Below are positions 44,031-54,575 of a stretch of DNA of 64,000 bases, piece after piece. The stretch comes from Sulfitobacter geojensis (GTDB lineage: Bacteria; Pseudomonadota; Alphaproteobacteria; Rhodobacterales; Rhodobacteraceae). Each line of letters opens with the position of its first letter. The stretch's first letter is position 1. A program made the position numbers and the translations under genes. The stretch covers positions 2,418,001 to 2,482,000 of the forward strand of contig NZ_JASE01000005.1 of assembly GCF_000622325.1 (NCBI RefSeq), given 5' to 3'. The notes beneath the pieces were generated by a model. It saw only the letters and a program-made list of their open reading frames with translations. It was not told where the DNA came from and did not search any database.

Positions 44031-45503
44031 CTATCCCTTTTCGAACCGGTCGCGCACCAGCCGGTTCAGCGCCGCCACGCCCCAACCGGTCGCCCCCGCC
44101 GGTGCCAATACGGTCTCGGACTTGACCGATGCCACACCGGCAATATCAAGGTGGATCCATGGCGTCTCGTCCTTAACAAACCGTTTGAGGAACTGCGCCG
44201 CCGTGACCGATCCCGCGGCCCGACCGCCGATGTTTTTCATATCTGCAATCCGGCTTTTCAGCAGCGCGTCATAGCCTGCCCCCATCGGCATGCGCCACGC
44301 GCCTTCCCCTTCGACCTCAGCCGCCTTCAGGAAAGCATTGCACAGCGGATCATCGTTGGAAAACACACCGGCGTTTTCGTGGCCAAGGCCCACAATAATC
44401 GCGCCGGTCAGGGTCGCCAGATCAATCATCGCAGCTGGTTCAAACCGCTCCTGCGCGTACCACATCACATCACAAAGCACCAAACGGCCTTCGGCATCGG
44501 TGTTGATCACCTCGACTGTATCCCCCTTCATCGACGTAATCACGTCACCGGGGCGCACCGCGTTACCCGACGGCATGTTTTCGACCAAGCCCACCAGCCC
44601 GACAACATTTGCCTTGGCCCCGCGCAGCGCCAGTGCGCGCATCACACCAGCGACAACACCCGCGCCGCCCATGTCCATGGTCATATCCTCCATGCCGGCC
44701 CCGGGCTTCAGGCTGATACCGCCCGTGTCAAACACCACGCCCTTACCGACAAGCGCCAGCGGAGCATCGCCCTCAGCGCCGCCGAGCCATTGCATGACAA
44801 CAACCTTGGACGGGCTGTCGGACCCCTGCCCCACACACAAAAGCGTGCGCATTCCAAGCTTTGCAAGCTGTTCTTCATCCAGTACCTCAACCTTGAGACC
44901 CAGTTTTTCCATGCCCGCCAACTGGTCCGCGAACTCGGTTGTCGTCAGGACATTGGCTGGTGCATTGGTCAGGTCACGGGTCATAAACGCGCCCTCGGCA
45001 ACCGCCATCAAGGGCCCTGCTGCCACCTCGGCCTCATCGGGTTTGCTGCACATTGCAACCACCGCACCGCCACGCTCCTTGGCGTCGGTTTTATGATCGT
45101 CAAAGCCGTAATCCCGCATCGCCAGACCAAAACAAACCTCGGCGACATATTTCATGTTGGCCGCGATCATCAGCAGATCCGCCTGCCCGCGCCGCTTGGC
45201 CAGTGCCGCGCCGGCCTTGCGGGCCTCGTGCACGTCGGTGCGCCGTGGCAGATGCACAATATCGACCGCTTCGGCCGCCATGCCCACGGGAAATTCCAAC
45301 GAAAAGGCATCGCCGGCTTTGGACTTGGCGAATTTCGGCCCATCCATCAACCGCTGCACCGCGCCGCGTGTCAGCTTGTTCACCCGCCGTGCCCCCGCAT
45401 CCAATGGCCCTTCGGGTGCCACAAAAATGGCAACGCGGCCTTCCTGCGTAGCAATCTGGTCGATATCAGTAGCGGCGAAGGTGATTGGGGTAAGTGGGGT
45501 CAT
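44031..45503 (-). CDS. pepA: Leucyl aminopeptidase (M17)
   Basis: A two-metal exopeptidase that removes N-terminal residues, hexameric in the family. The 490-residue product has the metal-binding G-K-G-V-V-F-D-T-G-G-I near residue 253 and the signature N-T-D-A-E-G-R-L near 332. I start at M-T-P-L-T-P rather than an ATG 30 bases earlier. holC follows after 5 bases, and the lptF operon is divergent upstream (156 bases). Confidence 0.96.
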   Translation of the reverse strand: MTPLTPITFAATDIDQIATQEGRVAIFVAPEGPLDAGARRVNKLTRGAVQRLMDGPKFAKSKAGDAFSLEFPVGMAAEAVDIVHLPRRTDVHEARKAGAALAKRRGQADLLMIAANMKYVAEVCFGLAMRDYGFDDHKTDAKERGGAVVAMCSKPDEAEVAAGPLMAVAEGAFMTRDLTNAPANVLTTTEFADQLAGMEKLGLKVEVLDEEQLAKLGMRTLLCVGQGSDSPSKVVVMQWLGGAEGDAPLALVGKGVVFDTGGISLKPGAGMEDMTMDMGGAGVVAGVMRALALRGAKANVVGLVGLVENMPSGNAVRPGDVITSMKGDTVEVINTDAEGRLVLCDVMWYAQERFEPAAMIDLATLTGAIIVGLGHENAGVFSNDDPLCNAFLKAAEVEGEGAWRMPMGAGYDALLKSRIADMKNIGGRAAGSVTAAQFLKRFVKDETPWIHLDIAGVASVKSETVLAPAGATGWGVAALNRLVRDRFEKG

Positions 45504-45659
45504 GATTGGGCCTTTGTTTGCGAATTTCCACAAGACCTAGCGTGAAGGGCCACCCATGACCAGTTAGCAGTTTTCCCCGCCCATATTTTGCTTTAAAGAT
45601 TGCGGCTAAACAGACCAAACCGGCGGGTTTGGGGCCAATGGAACCTTTGGGGGGCGCGC

Positions 45660-46790
45660 GTGGCACGACTAGACCGCTATATGCTGTCACAGCTTTTGCT
45701 GCTCTTTGGCTTTTTCGCCCTTGTTCTGGTTGCGCTGTTCTGGATCAACCGCGCGGTTGTATTGTTTGACCGGCTGATCGGCGACGGGCAATCGGCGCTT
45801 GTTTTCCTAGAGTTCACGGCCCTTGGCCTGCCCAAGTTGATCACCACGGTCCTGCCCATCGCCACCTTTGCAGGTGCGGTTTATGTGACCAACCGGATGT
45901 CTTCGGAATCCGAATTGACGGTACTGCAATCCACCGGTTCCAGCCCCTGGCGGCTGGCGCGCCCCGTCTTCATCTACGGGCTTTGCGTCGCCGGTATGAT
46001 GAGCGTGCTCAGCCATTTTCTGGTACCTATGGCGCAGGCCGAACTGAGCCAGCGTGAAAACGAGATTTCGCAGAACATCACCGCCAGCCTGCTGCGCGAG
46101 GGGCAATTCCTGCACCCCACGCAGAACGTCACCTTCTACACCCGTTTGATCGACAGCAGCGGCGTGCTGCGCGATGTATTTCTGTCAGACCGGCGCGATC
46201 CCGCCGAAGGTGTGATCTATACTGCCGCCGAAGCCTATCTGGTGCGCAACGGCGAGGGCACAACCCTGATCATGGTGGACGGGCTGGCGCAGCGGCTGAA
46301 CAAGGTCGATACGCGGCTGGCAACGGCCAAATTCCGCGACTTCTCGTTTGATATATCCAGCCTTGTGAACCAAAGCACAGTGGGGTCGCAATCAGTGCCC
46401 AATCTGGTTTCACCGCGCCTGATGATGGATTGGGATTCGGTGTCGGCCCTGACCGGTGATGCAAAAGGCGTCATAGCCGAAGAATTGCACGCGCGGTTTG
46501 CGCAATCCCTGTTTTGCATCGTCGCGGCGCTTGTCGGCTATGCCACTTTGCTGACGGGTGGATTTTCGCGGTTCGGGGTCTGGCGCGAAATCGCGATTGC
46601 CTTTGCCCTGCTGATCGCCATTGACGGCATTCGCGGATCACTGGTTGATACGGTGCGCGAAGATGCCAGCCGCTGGCCGCTGCTTTATCTACCGTCCCTG
46701 ATCGGCGCGCTGCTGGTCAGCGGCATGCTGTGGCATGTGGCGCATGCCGGATGGCTGCACAGCCTGCGACGGAGGCGGTCAACACCATGA
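45660..46790 (+). CDS. lptF: LPS export permease LptF
   Basis: LptF and LptG form the membrane part of the LptB2FG transporter that lifts LPS from the inner membrane. The 376-residue protein has three N-terminal and three C-terminal membrane helices around a periplasmic jellyroll (about 130-275). I use a GTG start with a G-run (GGGGGG) 7 bases upstream; an ATG at 45681 is possible. The stop overlaps lptG (ATGA). Confidence 0.93.
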   Translation: MARLDRYMLSQLLLLFGFFALVLVALFWINRAVVLFDRLIGDGQSALVFLEFTALGLPKLITTVLPIATFAGAVYVTNRMSSESELTVLQSTGSSPWRLARPVFIYGLCVAGMMSVLSHFLVPMAQAELSQRENEISQNITASLLREGQFLHPTQNVTFYTRLIDSSGVLRDVFLSDRRDPAEGVIYTAAEAYLVRNGEGTTLIMVDGLAQRLNKVDTRLATAKFRDFSFDISSLVNQSTVGSQSVPNLVSPRLMMDWDSVSALTGDAKGVIAEELHARFAQSLFCIVAALVGYATLLTGGFSRFGVWREIAIAFALLIAIDGIRGSLVDTVREDASRWPLLYLPSLIGALLVSGMLWHVAHAGWLHSLRRRRSTP

Positions 46791-47884
46791 TCCTGCATGT
46801 ATATTTCGCCCGTCGTTTCGCGATTACCTTCCTGCTGATCACCACGGTGCTGTTTGCGCTGGTGATGCTGGTCGACGGCGTCGAACAGGCGCGCAAGTTC
46901 AGCGGGCTTGATCTGGGCTGGCAGCGGATCTTGGGTCTGACGTTTCTGAACGCCCCGCAAACCATCAACCTGATCTTGCCGCTGATCGTCATCCTCGCGA
47001 CGATCACGCTGTTTATCTCGCTGGCGCGCTCGTCCGAAATGGTGGTGACGCGCGCGGCGGGTCGCTCTGCCCTGCGCGCGCTCATTGCGCCGGTGTTCGT
47101 GGCCTTGATGATCGGGATCATGGCCGTGGGGATGCTGAACCCCATTGTTGCGGCAACCGGCAACCGTTATTTGCAGCTTTCCGAAAGCTACCGTGCGGGT
47201 GGGCCTTCTGCCCTTTCCATCAGCGACGAAGGCTTGTGGCTGCGTCAGGGCAATGTCGACGGGCAAACTGTCATCCGGGCGTGGCGTTCTAATGCGGATG
47301 CCTCTGTGCTCTATGATGTGACGTTCATTTCTTACGACATCGAAAACGGGCCCGTGCGCCGGATCGAGGCCGCAAGTGCCGCCCTGAAAGACGGGGAATG
47401 GACGCTGAACGAAGCCAAGTCATGGCCGCTGACCCCAGGCGTGAACGCCGAAGCCAACGCCCAGTTCTTTGATGAACTGCAAATCCCTTCGTCTTTGACG
47501 CTGGAACGCATCCGCGAGAGCATCGGCAAACCCGCCGCCGTGTCGATTTACGATCTGCCGACCTTTATCCGCCAATTGGAACAGGCCGGTTTTTCGGCGC
47601 GACGCCATCAGGTCTGGCTTCAGACCGAATTTGCACGCCCCCTTTTCTTGATGGCGATGGTGCTGGTCGCCAGCGCCTTTACCATGCGCCACACGCGTTT
47701 TGGTGGCACGGGCGTTGCCGTGCTGACGGCGGTCCTGCTAGGGTTCGGCCTGTACTTCATCCGCAGCTTTGCGCAGATACTAGGGGAAAACGGCCAGATC
47801 CCTGTGTTGCTGGCCGCTTGGGCACCGCCTGTGGCTTCGGTCCTGCTGGCGCTTGGCCTGCTTTTACATGTGGAGGACGGGTGA
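46787..47884 (+). CDS. lptG: LPS export permease LptG
   Basis: The second permease of LptB2FG, 365 residues, with six membrane helices around a periplasmic domain and A-R-S-S-E-M-V-V-T-R-A-A-G near residue 80, the coupling-helix region. GGAGG lies 13 bases before the ATG within lptF. The stop overlaps the lptD start by one base (TGATG). Confidence 0.93.
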   Translation: MILHVYFARRFAITFLLITTVLFALVMLVDGVEQARKFSGLDLGWQRILGLTFLNAPQTINLILPLIVILATITLFISLARSSEMVVTRAAGRSALRALIAPVFVALMIGIMAVGMLNPIVAATGNRYLQLSESYRAGGPSALSISDEGLWLRQGNVDGQTVIRAWRSNADASVLYDVTFISYDIENGPVRRIEAASAALKDGEWTLNEAKSWPLTPGVNAEANAQFFDELQIPSSLTLERIRESIGKPAAVSIYDLPTFIRQLEQAGFSARRHQVWLQTEFARPLFLMAMVLVASAFTMRHTRFGGTGVAVLTAVLLGFGLYFIRSFAQILGENGQIPVLLAAWAPPVASVLLALGLLLHVEDG

Positions 47885-50031
47885 TGTTGCGCCCCCTTTT
47901 AATCGCCCTTGCCCTGCTTTTGCCCGCAGCGCTGCTCGCACAGGACACCCCGCAAGGCGCGGCAATTCTGGTCGCTGATGAAGTGTTTATCGAAAGCGAT
48001 CGCACGCTGGTCGCCCAAGGCAATGTCGAGGCGTTTCAGGACGGCACGCGCTTGCAGGCTAAATCCGTGCGCTACAACCAGACCGATGGCAGTTTGGTCA
48101 TTCAGGGCCCGATTACCCTGACAGACAACGGCGAGACGCTGATTTTTGCCGATGCCGGTCAATTGGAGGCCGACATGCGCAACGGCATTCTGACAGGCGC
48201 GCGCATGATCCTGAACCAGCAACTGCAATTGGCCGCTGCACAGGTGGACCTTGTCGAGGGCCGCTACAGCCAGCTTTCCAAAGTCTCCGTGACCTCCTGC
48301 AAGGTTTGTGACGATGGCAGTGCACCGCTTTGGCAGATCCGCGCAAAACGGGTGATCCATGACCAGCTCGAAGACCAGCTTTACTTTGACGAGGCGCAGT
48401 TTCGCATCCTGAATGTGCCGGTTTTTTACGTGCCGCGTCTGCGTCTGCCCGGCCCCGATCTGGAACGGGCGACGGGTTTCCTCGTGCCGTCGAGCCGCAC
48501 GACCTCGCAACTGGGCACAGGCCTGAAAATCCCCTATTTCATCAAGCTGGGCGATCACCGCGACCTGACCCTGACGCCCTATATCTCAAGCGTGACGCGC
48601 ACCCTTGAATTCCGCTATCGGCAAGCGTTTCGCCAAGGGCGCATCAGCTTCAACGGGGCCTATACCCGCGATGATCAACAGCCCGGCAAGCGGCGTGGGT
48701 ACCTGTTCGGGAGCGGGAGTTTCGATCTGGCGCGCGATTTCAAGCTGACGTTCAACATCGAAACCACGACCGACCGCGCCTATCTGAATGAATATGGCTA
48801 TTTCGTCGAAGACCGGCTGGAAAGCCAGATTACCGCAAGCCGCGCCCGGCGCGACGAATTCATCCGTGCCAGCTTTTACAACTTTGAAAGCCTGCGGGCC
48901 GATGACATCAACGACAACCTGCCCACCGTGGTGCTGGACGGCGAATATGAACGCCGCATCTTTCCGCAGGCAATCGGCGGCGAGTTGCGCCTACGCCTGC
49001 AAGCCCACGCCCACCGGCGCAATTCGGATAGCGACACAGACGGACCGGACGCCGATCTGGTGACCGACGGGCGCGATGTGGCGCGGCTGCACGGTCAGGC
49101 CGATTGGCGCCGCCGCTTTACCTATAGCAGCGGTTTGGTGGCGGATCTGCAGACCGGCATCAGCTTTAACTTTTTTGATATCACCCAAGATGCGTCTTAT
49201 GCGCAAAACCATTCTGACATCGTGCCTACCGCCGCTTTGGCGTTGCGCTATCCCATGCTGCGCCGCGAGGCCGCAGGCGCGACCCAACTGCTTGAACCTG
49301 TGGCGCAAATCGGCTGGACACGCGGACGCCGTCTGGACGTGCCCAATGACGAAAGCACCCAAGTGGAGTTTGACGAAGGCAATCTGTTGTCCCTGTCCCG
49401 CTTTCCCCGCCCCGACCGGCGCGAACGCGGCACAGTGGCGGCTGTCGGTCTGAACTGGTCGCGCATAAACCCGCAAGGCTGGGACAGTCACATTTCACTC
49501 GGTCAGGTGTTTCGCAGCGACAGCGATCCTGATTTTTCCGTCACCACGGGTCTGGGCGGCGTGTCGTCCAACATCCTGTTTGCCGCCCAGATCGTCACCC
49601 CGAACGGCCTGTCCCTGTCGGGCCGCAGCCTGTTTGACAGGAAGTTCAACTTTGCCAAGGCCGAGCTGCGCGGCAACTGGGGTTTCAGCCGCGGCTCCCT
49701 TGCCGGAAGCTATGTCTGGCTGGACGAGGACGCCGCAGAAGACCGCGACGAGGCCGTTTCGGAAATCCTGCTGGCCGGACGGTACGAGATTAACGCCAAT
49801 TGGGAAGTCAAAGCGGACTGGCGTTTCAACGTCGCCGACGACCGCGCAGCCACTGCCGGCCTTGGCATCAGCTACAACAACGAATGTGTCGGCGTCGATC
49901 TCTCGGTCGCGCGCAGCTATTCTTCATCAACGGCGGTTGAGCCTACGACCAGTTTGGGGTTTAACGTCGGCCTAAGGGGCTTTTCAGCCACGTCGGGCAA
50001 TCAAAAATATAGTCGCTCATGTCAAAGGTGA
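47884..50031 (+). CDS. lptD: LPS assembly outer-membrane protein LptD
   Basis: LptD is the outer-membrane barrel that, with the lipoprotein LptE, inserts LPS in the outer leaflet. The 715-residue precursor has a signal peptide to about 19, an OstA-type jellyroll (about 28-150), and a long beta-barrel. Two cysteines lie in S-C-K-V-C near 138-141 and two near the end (N-N-E-C and S-R-S-C-Q-R), fitting the long-range disulfides of the family. The following surA-like gene uses a ribosome site over the lptD stop. Confidence 0.95.
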   Translation: MLRPLLIALALLLPAALLAQDTPQGAAILVADEVFIESDRTLVAQGNVEAFQDGTRLQAKSVRYNQTDGSLVIQGPITLTDNGETLIFADAGQLEADMRNGILTGARMILNQQLQLAAAQVDLVEGRYSQLSKVSVTSCKVCDDGSAPLWQIRAKRVIHDQLEDQLYFDEAQFRILNVPVFYVPRLRLPGPDLERATGFLVPSSRTTSQLGTGLKIPYFIKLGDHRDLTLTPYISSVTRTLEFRYRQAFRQGRISFNGAYTRDDQQPGKRRGYLFGSGSFDLARDFKLTFNIETTTDRAYLNEYGYFVEDRLESQITASRARRDEFIRASFYNFESLRADDINDNLPTVVLDGEYERRIFPQAIGGELRLRLQAHAHRRNSDSDTDGPDADLVTDGRDVARLHGQADWRRRFTYSSGLVADLQTGISFNFFDITQDASYAQNHSDIVPTAALALRYPMLRREAAGATQLLEPVAQIGWTRGRRLDVPNDESTQVEFDEGNLLSLSRFPRPDRRERGTVAAVGLNWSRINPQGWDSHISLGQVFRSDSDPDFSVTTGLGGVSSNILFAAQIVTPNGLSLSGRSLFDRKFNFAKAELRGNWGFSRGSLAGSYVWLDEDAAEDRDEAVSEILLAGRYEINANWEVKADWRFNVADDRAATAGLGISYNNECVGVDLSVARSYSSSTAVEPTTSLGFNVGLRGFSATSGNQKYSRSCQR

Positions 50032-50036
50032 TCCAG

Positions 50037-51260
50037 ATGAAATTCTCAGCAGTGGTTAGGGGCCTTGCCCTTGCAAGCGCGATTGTCCTTGGGGGCCAGA
50101 GCGCAGAGGCGCAGAACCTGTTCGCCCCCGCCGCCCGTATCAATGACACGGTGGTCACCGAATTCGAGGTGCAGCAGCGCCAGCGTTTCCTGCAATTGCT
50201 CAACGCCCCCGGGTCGGATCGCGACACAGCCCTGCAAGGGTTGATCGACGACCGGCTGCGGGCCGTGGCCGTGGCGCAGGCCGGGATTTCCCTTACCGAC
50301 GAAGGACTTAACGAGGGGCTAAGCGAATTTGCATCCCGTGCCAATCTGACACTGCCCGAGTTCACCAAAGCGCTGGAACAATCCGGTGTGTCGCGTGAAA
50401 CGCTACGCGATTTCGTTGCCAACTCACTGGGCTGGCGCGAACTGGTGCGTGCACGGTATTCCCGACAGGCCAGCGTTTCCGAGGATGAGATCAACCGCGC
50501 CCTTGGCAACACCCGTTCCACCGGATCGGGCTTGCGGGTATTGCTTTCCGAAATCATCATCCCCGCCCCGCCGCAGCGCGCCGCACAGGTGATGGCCTTG
50601 GCCGAACGCATCGCCCAGTCCCAATCCGAGGGCGAGTTTTCCCGCTACGCCGCGCAATATTCCGCCACCGCGTCACGCGGGCGCGGCGGGCGTATGCCAT
50701 GGACCCCGCTTGAGCAACTGCCCCCCACGCTGCACCCGCTTTTGCTGGCGCTTGCCCCCGGCGAAGTAACGGCTCCGCTGCCGATCCCGAATGCGGTGGC
50801 CCTGTTCCAGCTGCGCGGCATCGAAGAAAGCGGCAAACCGGCCAAGACCTATTCCGAAATCGAATACGCGGCCTATTACATGGCCGGTGGCCGTTCCGAG
50901 GCCACATTGGCGCAAGCCGCCCGCCTGCGCGACGAGGTCGACACCTGTGACGATCTTTACGCCGTTGCCAAGGGCCAGCCAGAAGAGGTGCTGGATCGCG
51001 GTGCCAAAGCCCCCGCAGATATTCCGCAAGACATCGCCTTTGAGCTCGCCAAGCTCGACCGTGGCGAGGTTTCCACAGCCTTGACGCGGGCGGACGGGAA
51101 TACATTGGTGTTTCTGATGCTGTGTAACCGCACTGCCGCGACCAACGCCGAAGCCACCCGCGACGACGTGATCAGCGCCCTGCGCCAACGTAAATTGCAG
51201 GGGTTTGCGAACCTTTATATGGACCAGCTGCGCGCCGATGCGCGTATCGTTATGCAATGA
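50037..51260 (+). CDS. surA: SurA-like periplasmic chaperone/prolyl isomerase
   Basis: SurA escorts outer-membrane proteins such as LptD through the periplasm. The 407-residue precursor has a signal peptide ending near A-E-A-Q-N, an N-terminal helical chaperone domain, a parvulin domain from about 170 (with Y-S-A-T-A-S-R-G-R-G-G-R), and a C-terminal helix. The ATG at 50037 is preferred over one at 50019 because AAAGGTGA stands before it. It overlaps pdxA by ATGA. Confidence 0.9.
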   Translation: MKFSAVVRGLALASAIVLGGQSAEAQNLFAPAARINDTVVTEFEVQQRQRFLQLLNAPGSDRDTALQGLIDDRLRAVAVAQAGISLTDEGLNEGLSEFASRANLTLPEFTKALEQSGVSRETLRDFVANSLGWRELVRARYSRQASVSEDEINRALGNTRSTGSGLRVLLSEIIIPAPPQRAAQVMALAERIAQSQSEGEFSRYAAQYSATASRGRGGRMPWTPLEQLPPTLHPLLLALAPGEVTAPLPIPNAVALFQLRGIEESGKPAKTYSEIEYAAYYMAGGRSEATLAQAARLRDEVDTCDDLYAVAKGQPEEVLDRGAKAPADIPQDIAFELAKLDRGEVSTALTRADGNTLVFLMLCNRTAATNAEATRDDVISALRQRKLQGFANLYMDQLRADARIVMQ

Positions 51261-52231
51261 GCCGGCCTGCCCTGCCGGTCGCGATCTCTTGCGGTGAACC
51301 CGCCGGCATCGGACCGGAAGTCGCCGCCGCCGCTTGGGCCGTTTTGGCCCATGAAGTGCCGATGCTATGGCTAGGCGACCCGCGCCATCTGCCCGAAGGC
51401 ACGCCGCACCGCGTCGTAGCGGACCCTAGCGAAGCGGTTGGCCCAAGCCCGGATGCCCTGCCCGTTCTGGCGCAGGACTTTGGCGCGCCGTGCCGTGCCG
51501 GTGTGGCCGATCCTGCCCATGCGGCCCATGTGATCAACATGATCGCCCGCGGTGTGGCGCTGGTTCAGGAGGGCACAGCCCTGGCGGTGTGCACCGCACC
51601 GATCCACAAAAAGGCGCTGAAGGACGGCGCAAATTTTGCCCACCCCGGCCATACTGAATATCTTGCCGCCTTGGCCGGTGTCGAAGATGTCGTGATGATG
51701 CTGGCCTCTGATCAATTGCGCGTGGTACCTGCCACGATCCACATCGCGCTGGAACAGGTGCCGTTGCAGCTGACCCCGAAATCCCTGCGCCATGTCATTG
51801 AAATCACCCATGCGGGTCTGCGGGATCTGTTCGGCATTGCGGCACCGCGCCTTGCCATCGCCGGCCTGAACCCCCACGCGGGCGAAGGCGGCACGATGGG
51901 CACGCAGGAACGCGACTGGATCACTGATCTGGTCACACAGATGCAAGGCGAAGGCTATACCCTGAGTGGCCCCTTGCCCGCCGACACGATGTTTCACGCC
52001 GCCGCACGCACGCGATATGACGCGGCGATCTGCATGTATCACGATCAGGCGCTGATCCCGATCAAGACACTGGATTTCGACAAGGGCGTGAACGTCACGC
52101 TGGGACTGCCTTTCATCCGCACTTCGCCCGATCACGGCACCGCCTTCGACATTGCTGGCAAAGGCATTGCAAATCCGACCAGCATGATCGAAGCGATCCG
52201 CATGGCGCACCGCATGGGACATTCCGCATGA
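51257..52231 (+). CDS. pdxA: 4-hydroxythreonine-4-phosphate dehydrogenase
   Basis: PdxA makes the PLP precursor of vitamin B6 in the DXP-dependent route. The 324-residue product begins with [13 protein letters not shown] near residue 8 and has T-A-P-I-H-K, H-P-G-H-T-E-Y near 130, and [10 protein letters not shown] near 258 (metal histidine). It overlaps surA and rsmA by ATGA on both sides. This placement is common in proteobacteria. Confidence 0.96.
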   Translation: MSRPALPVAISCGEPAGIGPEVAAAAWAVLAHEVPMLWLGDPRHLPEGTPHRVVADPSEAVGPSPDALPVLAQDFGAPCRAGVADPAHAAHVINMIARGVALVQEGTALAVCTAPIHKKALKDGANFAHPGHTEYLAALAGVEDVVMMLASDQLRVVPATIHIALEQVPLQLTPKSLRHVIEITHAGLRDLFGIAAPRLAIAGLNPHAGEGGTMGTQERDWITDLVTQMQGEGYTLSGPLPADTMFHAAARTRYDAAICMYHDQALIPIKTLDFDKGVNVTLGLPFIRTSPDHGTAFDIAGKGIANPTSMIEAIRMAHRMGHSA

Positions 52232-53070
52232 CCACCATCGACAGCTTGCCGCCCCTGCGGGATGTGATCGCCACCCACGGGTTGTCGGCGCGCAAGTCGC
52301 TGGGCCAGAACTTCTTGCTCGACCTGAACCTGACCGCAAAAATTGCCCGTCAGGCTGGCGATCTGACCGGTTGCGACGTGCTTGAAATCGGTCCCGGCCC
52401 TGGCGGGCTGACCCGTGGTCTGCTGGCTGAAGGGGCGCGCCATGTCCTGGCGATTGAAAAAGACCCGCGCTGCCTGCCTGCACTGGCGGAAATCGGTGCG
52501 GCTTATGATGGCCAGCTGACGGTGATCGAAGGCGACGCGCTTGAGATCGACCCGCTGAAACATCTCACCCCGCCCATTCGGGTCGCGGCAAACCTGCCGT
52601 ATAACGTCGGCACCGAACTGCTGGTGCGGTGGCTGACACCGGCGCAGTGGCCGCCGTTCTGGCAAAGCCTGACCCTGATGTTCCAGCGCGAAGTTGCGGA
52701 ACGTATCGTCGCCGCCCCGGGATCGAAGGCCTACGGCCGGCTGGCCCTGCTGGCCCAGTGGCGGGCGGATGCGCGCATCGTCCTTCACCTGCCACCCGAA
52801 GCATTCACCCCGCCGCCAAAGGTGTCATCCGCCGTGGTGCACCTGAGCGCTTTGGCCGAACCGCGTTTTCCTGCCGATCCGAAGATCCTGAACCGTGTCG
52901 TTGCCGCCGGCTTTAACCAACGGCGCAAAATGTTGCGCGCCTCGCTGAAAGGCGTCGCACCGGACATCGAAGACCGGTTGCAGGCGGCTGGGATCAAACC
53001 CACCGAACGCGCAGAGCAGGTTTCGCTTGAGGCGTTCTGCGCCCTTGCCCGCGAAGTTGCTAAAAAGTGA
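52228..53070 (+). CDS. rsmA: 16S rRNA dimethyladenosine transferase RsmA (KsgA)
   Basis: RsmA dimethylates two adenines in helix 45 of 16S rRNA during small-subunit assembly. The 280 residues contain K-S-L-G-Q-N-F-L near 23, the SAM site [10 protein letters not shown] near 52, and the catalytic N-L-P-Y-N near 121. It overlaps pdxA (ATGA) and the following lipoprotein gene (GTGA). Confidence 0.97.
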   Translation: MTTIDSLPPLRDVIATHGLSARKSLGQNFLLDLNLTAKIARQAGDLTGCDVLEIGPGPGGLTRGLLAEGARHVLAIEKDPRCLPALAEIGAAYDGQLTVIEGDALEIDPLKHLTPPIRVAANLPYNVGTELLVRWLTPAQWPPFWQSLTLMFQREVAERIVAAPGSKAYGRLALLAQWRADARIVLHLPPEAFTPPPKVSSAVVHLSALAEPRFPADPKILNRVVAAGFNQRRKMLRASLKGVAPDIEDRLQAAGIKPTERAEQVSLEAFCALAREVAKK

Positions 53071-53651
53071 GAGCTCTGGCGGCGCTGGTCATGGCCCTGA
53101 CCCTCACTGCCTGCACCGCGACGGGTCCCGAAAGGGGCAGCGCAGCACAGATCGCAGCGCTTGCACAAAGCCTGCGCCAGATGTCGCCGGCCGTAGACCC
53201 GCGCGAAGCTGACAGGGCGGCGCGGATTTCCTATCAGACGGCCTTTGCCCTCGCGCAAACCTATCAAATCACCGACCACCCGTTGATCCATAACAGCAAG
53301 GTAAACGCGGGCACCAAACCACGCGGCCTGTGTTATCACTGGGCTGAGGATATGCAGGCACGCCTGCTTGCTGAAGAGTTCAGGACACTGGACGTCACCC
53401 GCGCGATCGCTAACTCCGACAGCCTGCTTCTGATCGACCACAGCACCGCCGTCCTTATCCCGACAGGGGCCGCGCTGCACGACGGGGTGGTGGTTGATCC
53501 CTGGCGCCATGGCGGGAAATTGTTCTGGGCACCGGTAGCGCAGGACCGCCGCTATGATTGGCTGCCCCGTGCGCAGGTGCTGCGCGACAAGGGCCGTATT
53601 CACTATGTCCACCGCACCGAGGGGTCACTGGCCGCACCGCCCGTCGACTAA
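53067..53651 (+). CDS. Putative lipoprotein with a transglutaminase-like triad
   Basis: The 194-residue precursor starts at GTG, overlapping the rsmA stop, and has a signal with lipobox L-T-A-C (Cys at 14). The mature protein has G-L-C-Y-H-W near residue 90, L-I-D-H-S-T near 124, and V-V-D-P-W-R near 143: a Cys, a His and an Asp in the order of a transglutaminase-like protease. This is an inference by motif only. It ends the lptFGD-surA-pdxA-rsmA operon and is followed by a terminator. Confidence 0.7.
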   Translation: MRALAALVMALTLTACTATGPERGSAAQIAALAQSLRQMSPAVDPREADRAARISYQTAFALAQTYQITDHPLIHNSKVNAGTKPRGLCYHWAEDMQARLLAEEFRTLDVTRAIANSDSLLLIDHSTAVLIPTGAALHDGVVVDPWRHGGKLFWAPVAQDRRYDWLPRAQVLRDKGRIHYVHRTEGSLAAPPVD

Positions 53652-53714
53652 GGTCTGAACTTGACCAAAGCGGGATCCAATCGCCCCGCCCCCGACAAAT
53701 GCACCAAGAAACAA

Positions 53715-53740
53715 AAAACCCCGCGCGATGGCGGGGTTTT
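53715..53740. terminator. Bidirectional terminator between the lipoprotein and DUF4167 genes
   Basis: CCCCGC and GCGGGG pair around GCGATG, and the stem extends with A's and T's on the outside. It ends the long lpt operon on the plus strand and the DUF4167 gene on the other. Confidence 0.85.
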
Positions 53741-53744
53741 CGTA

Positions 53745-54377
53745 TTATTCTGCTGCCTCTGGCTGATCGCCGCTGTCGCCTGCATTCTCGGGCTTGGGCT
53801 CGGCTTTTGCTTCCGGCTTGGGCTTGGGTTTGCGTCTTGGCGCGCGCTTTGGCTTTGGCTTGCTTTCGGGCGTTTCCACCAGACCGCTGTCGCCATCCGC
53901 GTCCGCCTCGACCACTGGCTGGTCTGTGACTGGGGCGGCTTGCGCACGTTGCTCATTGCCGGCCTGCTGGGGTTGCCCGCCTTGTTGTGGCTGCCCACCC
54001 TGGCCTTGATTGCCACCCTGATTGCCTTCGCGCTCCTGACGCTCGGCACGTTCGCGGTCGCGTTCCGCCTGACGTTCGCGGTTCTGGCGCTCTTGTTCTT
54101 CGCGCCGCTCGTCCATTTCGCGCTGCGCGACTGACAACATCCGCAAATAATGTTCCGCATGTTGTTGAAAGTTCTCGGCTGCAACCCGGTCATTGGACAG
54201 CTGCGCATCGCGGGCCAGTTGATTGTATTTCTCAATCACCTGACTGGGCGTGCCGCGCACCTTGCCTTCAGGGCCGGAGCTGTCGAAGACGCGGTTGACG
54301 ACATTGCCGCCCTGATTGTTGTTATTGCTGCGGTTGCGGTTGTTCTTGGACCGGCCCCGGGATCTTGTGGATTTCAT
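53745..54377 (-). CDS. DUF4167 protein
   Basis: The 210-residue protein starts with a basic, Asn-rich stretch (R-G-R-S-K-N-N-R-N-R-S), has an ordered helical core (about 28-90, with E-K-Y-N-Q-L-A-R-D-A and E-N-F-Q-Q-H-A-E-H-Y), then a charged coiled region, Gln/Gly-rich repeats and a Lys/Pro tail. It matches DUF4167, usually found after prmC/prfA as here. The composition suggests RNA binding, but this is not shown. The gene before it ends 198 bases upstream, in which I see nothing. Confidence 0.87.
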   Translation of the reverse strand: MKSTRSRGRSKNNRNRSNNNNQGGNVVNRVFDSSGPEGKVRGTPSQVIEKYNQLARDAQLSNDRVAAENFQQHAEHYLRMLSVAQREMDERREEQERQNRERQAERDRERAERQEREGNQGGNQGQGGQPQQGGQPQQAGNEQRAQAAPVTDQPVVEADADGDSGLVETPESKPKPKRAPRRKPKPKPEAKAEPKPENAGDSGDQPEAAE

Positions 54378-54575
54378 GAAGGAATATCAGCCTTTGGTGC
54401 TGTTTCGCTATTGGTAACCGATTGCGCAAGGCGCGGGCATGATCGGTCGAGAAAATGTTGGGTTAAAAACCGCGCGGGACCGCCAAAGGCATCCACCGCT
54501 GCAACATCCTTGAATAACCACGCCAAGGCCCTTACGGCAAGGGCAAAACCGCTAAATTTGTGCAAAAGTGCAGAT

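Noticed and set aside
44151..45545. 464-codon open frame opposite pepA
   Set aside because: Antisense shadow; pepA has all its active-site motifs on the other strand.
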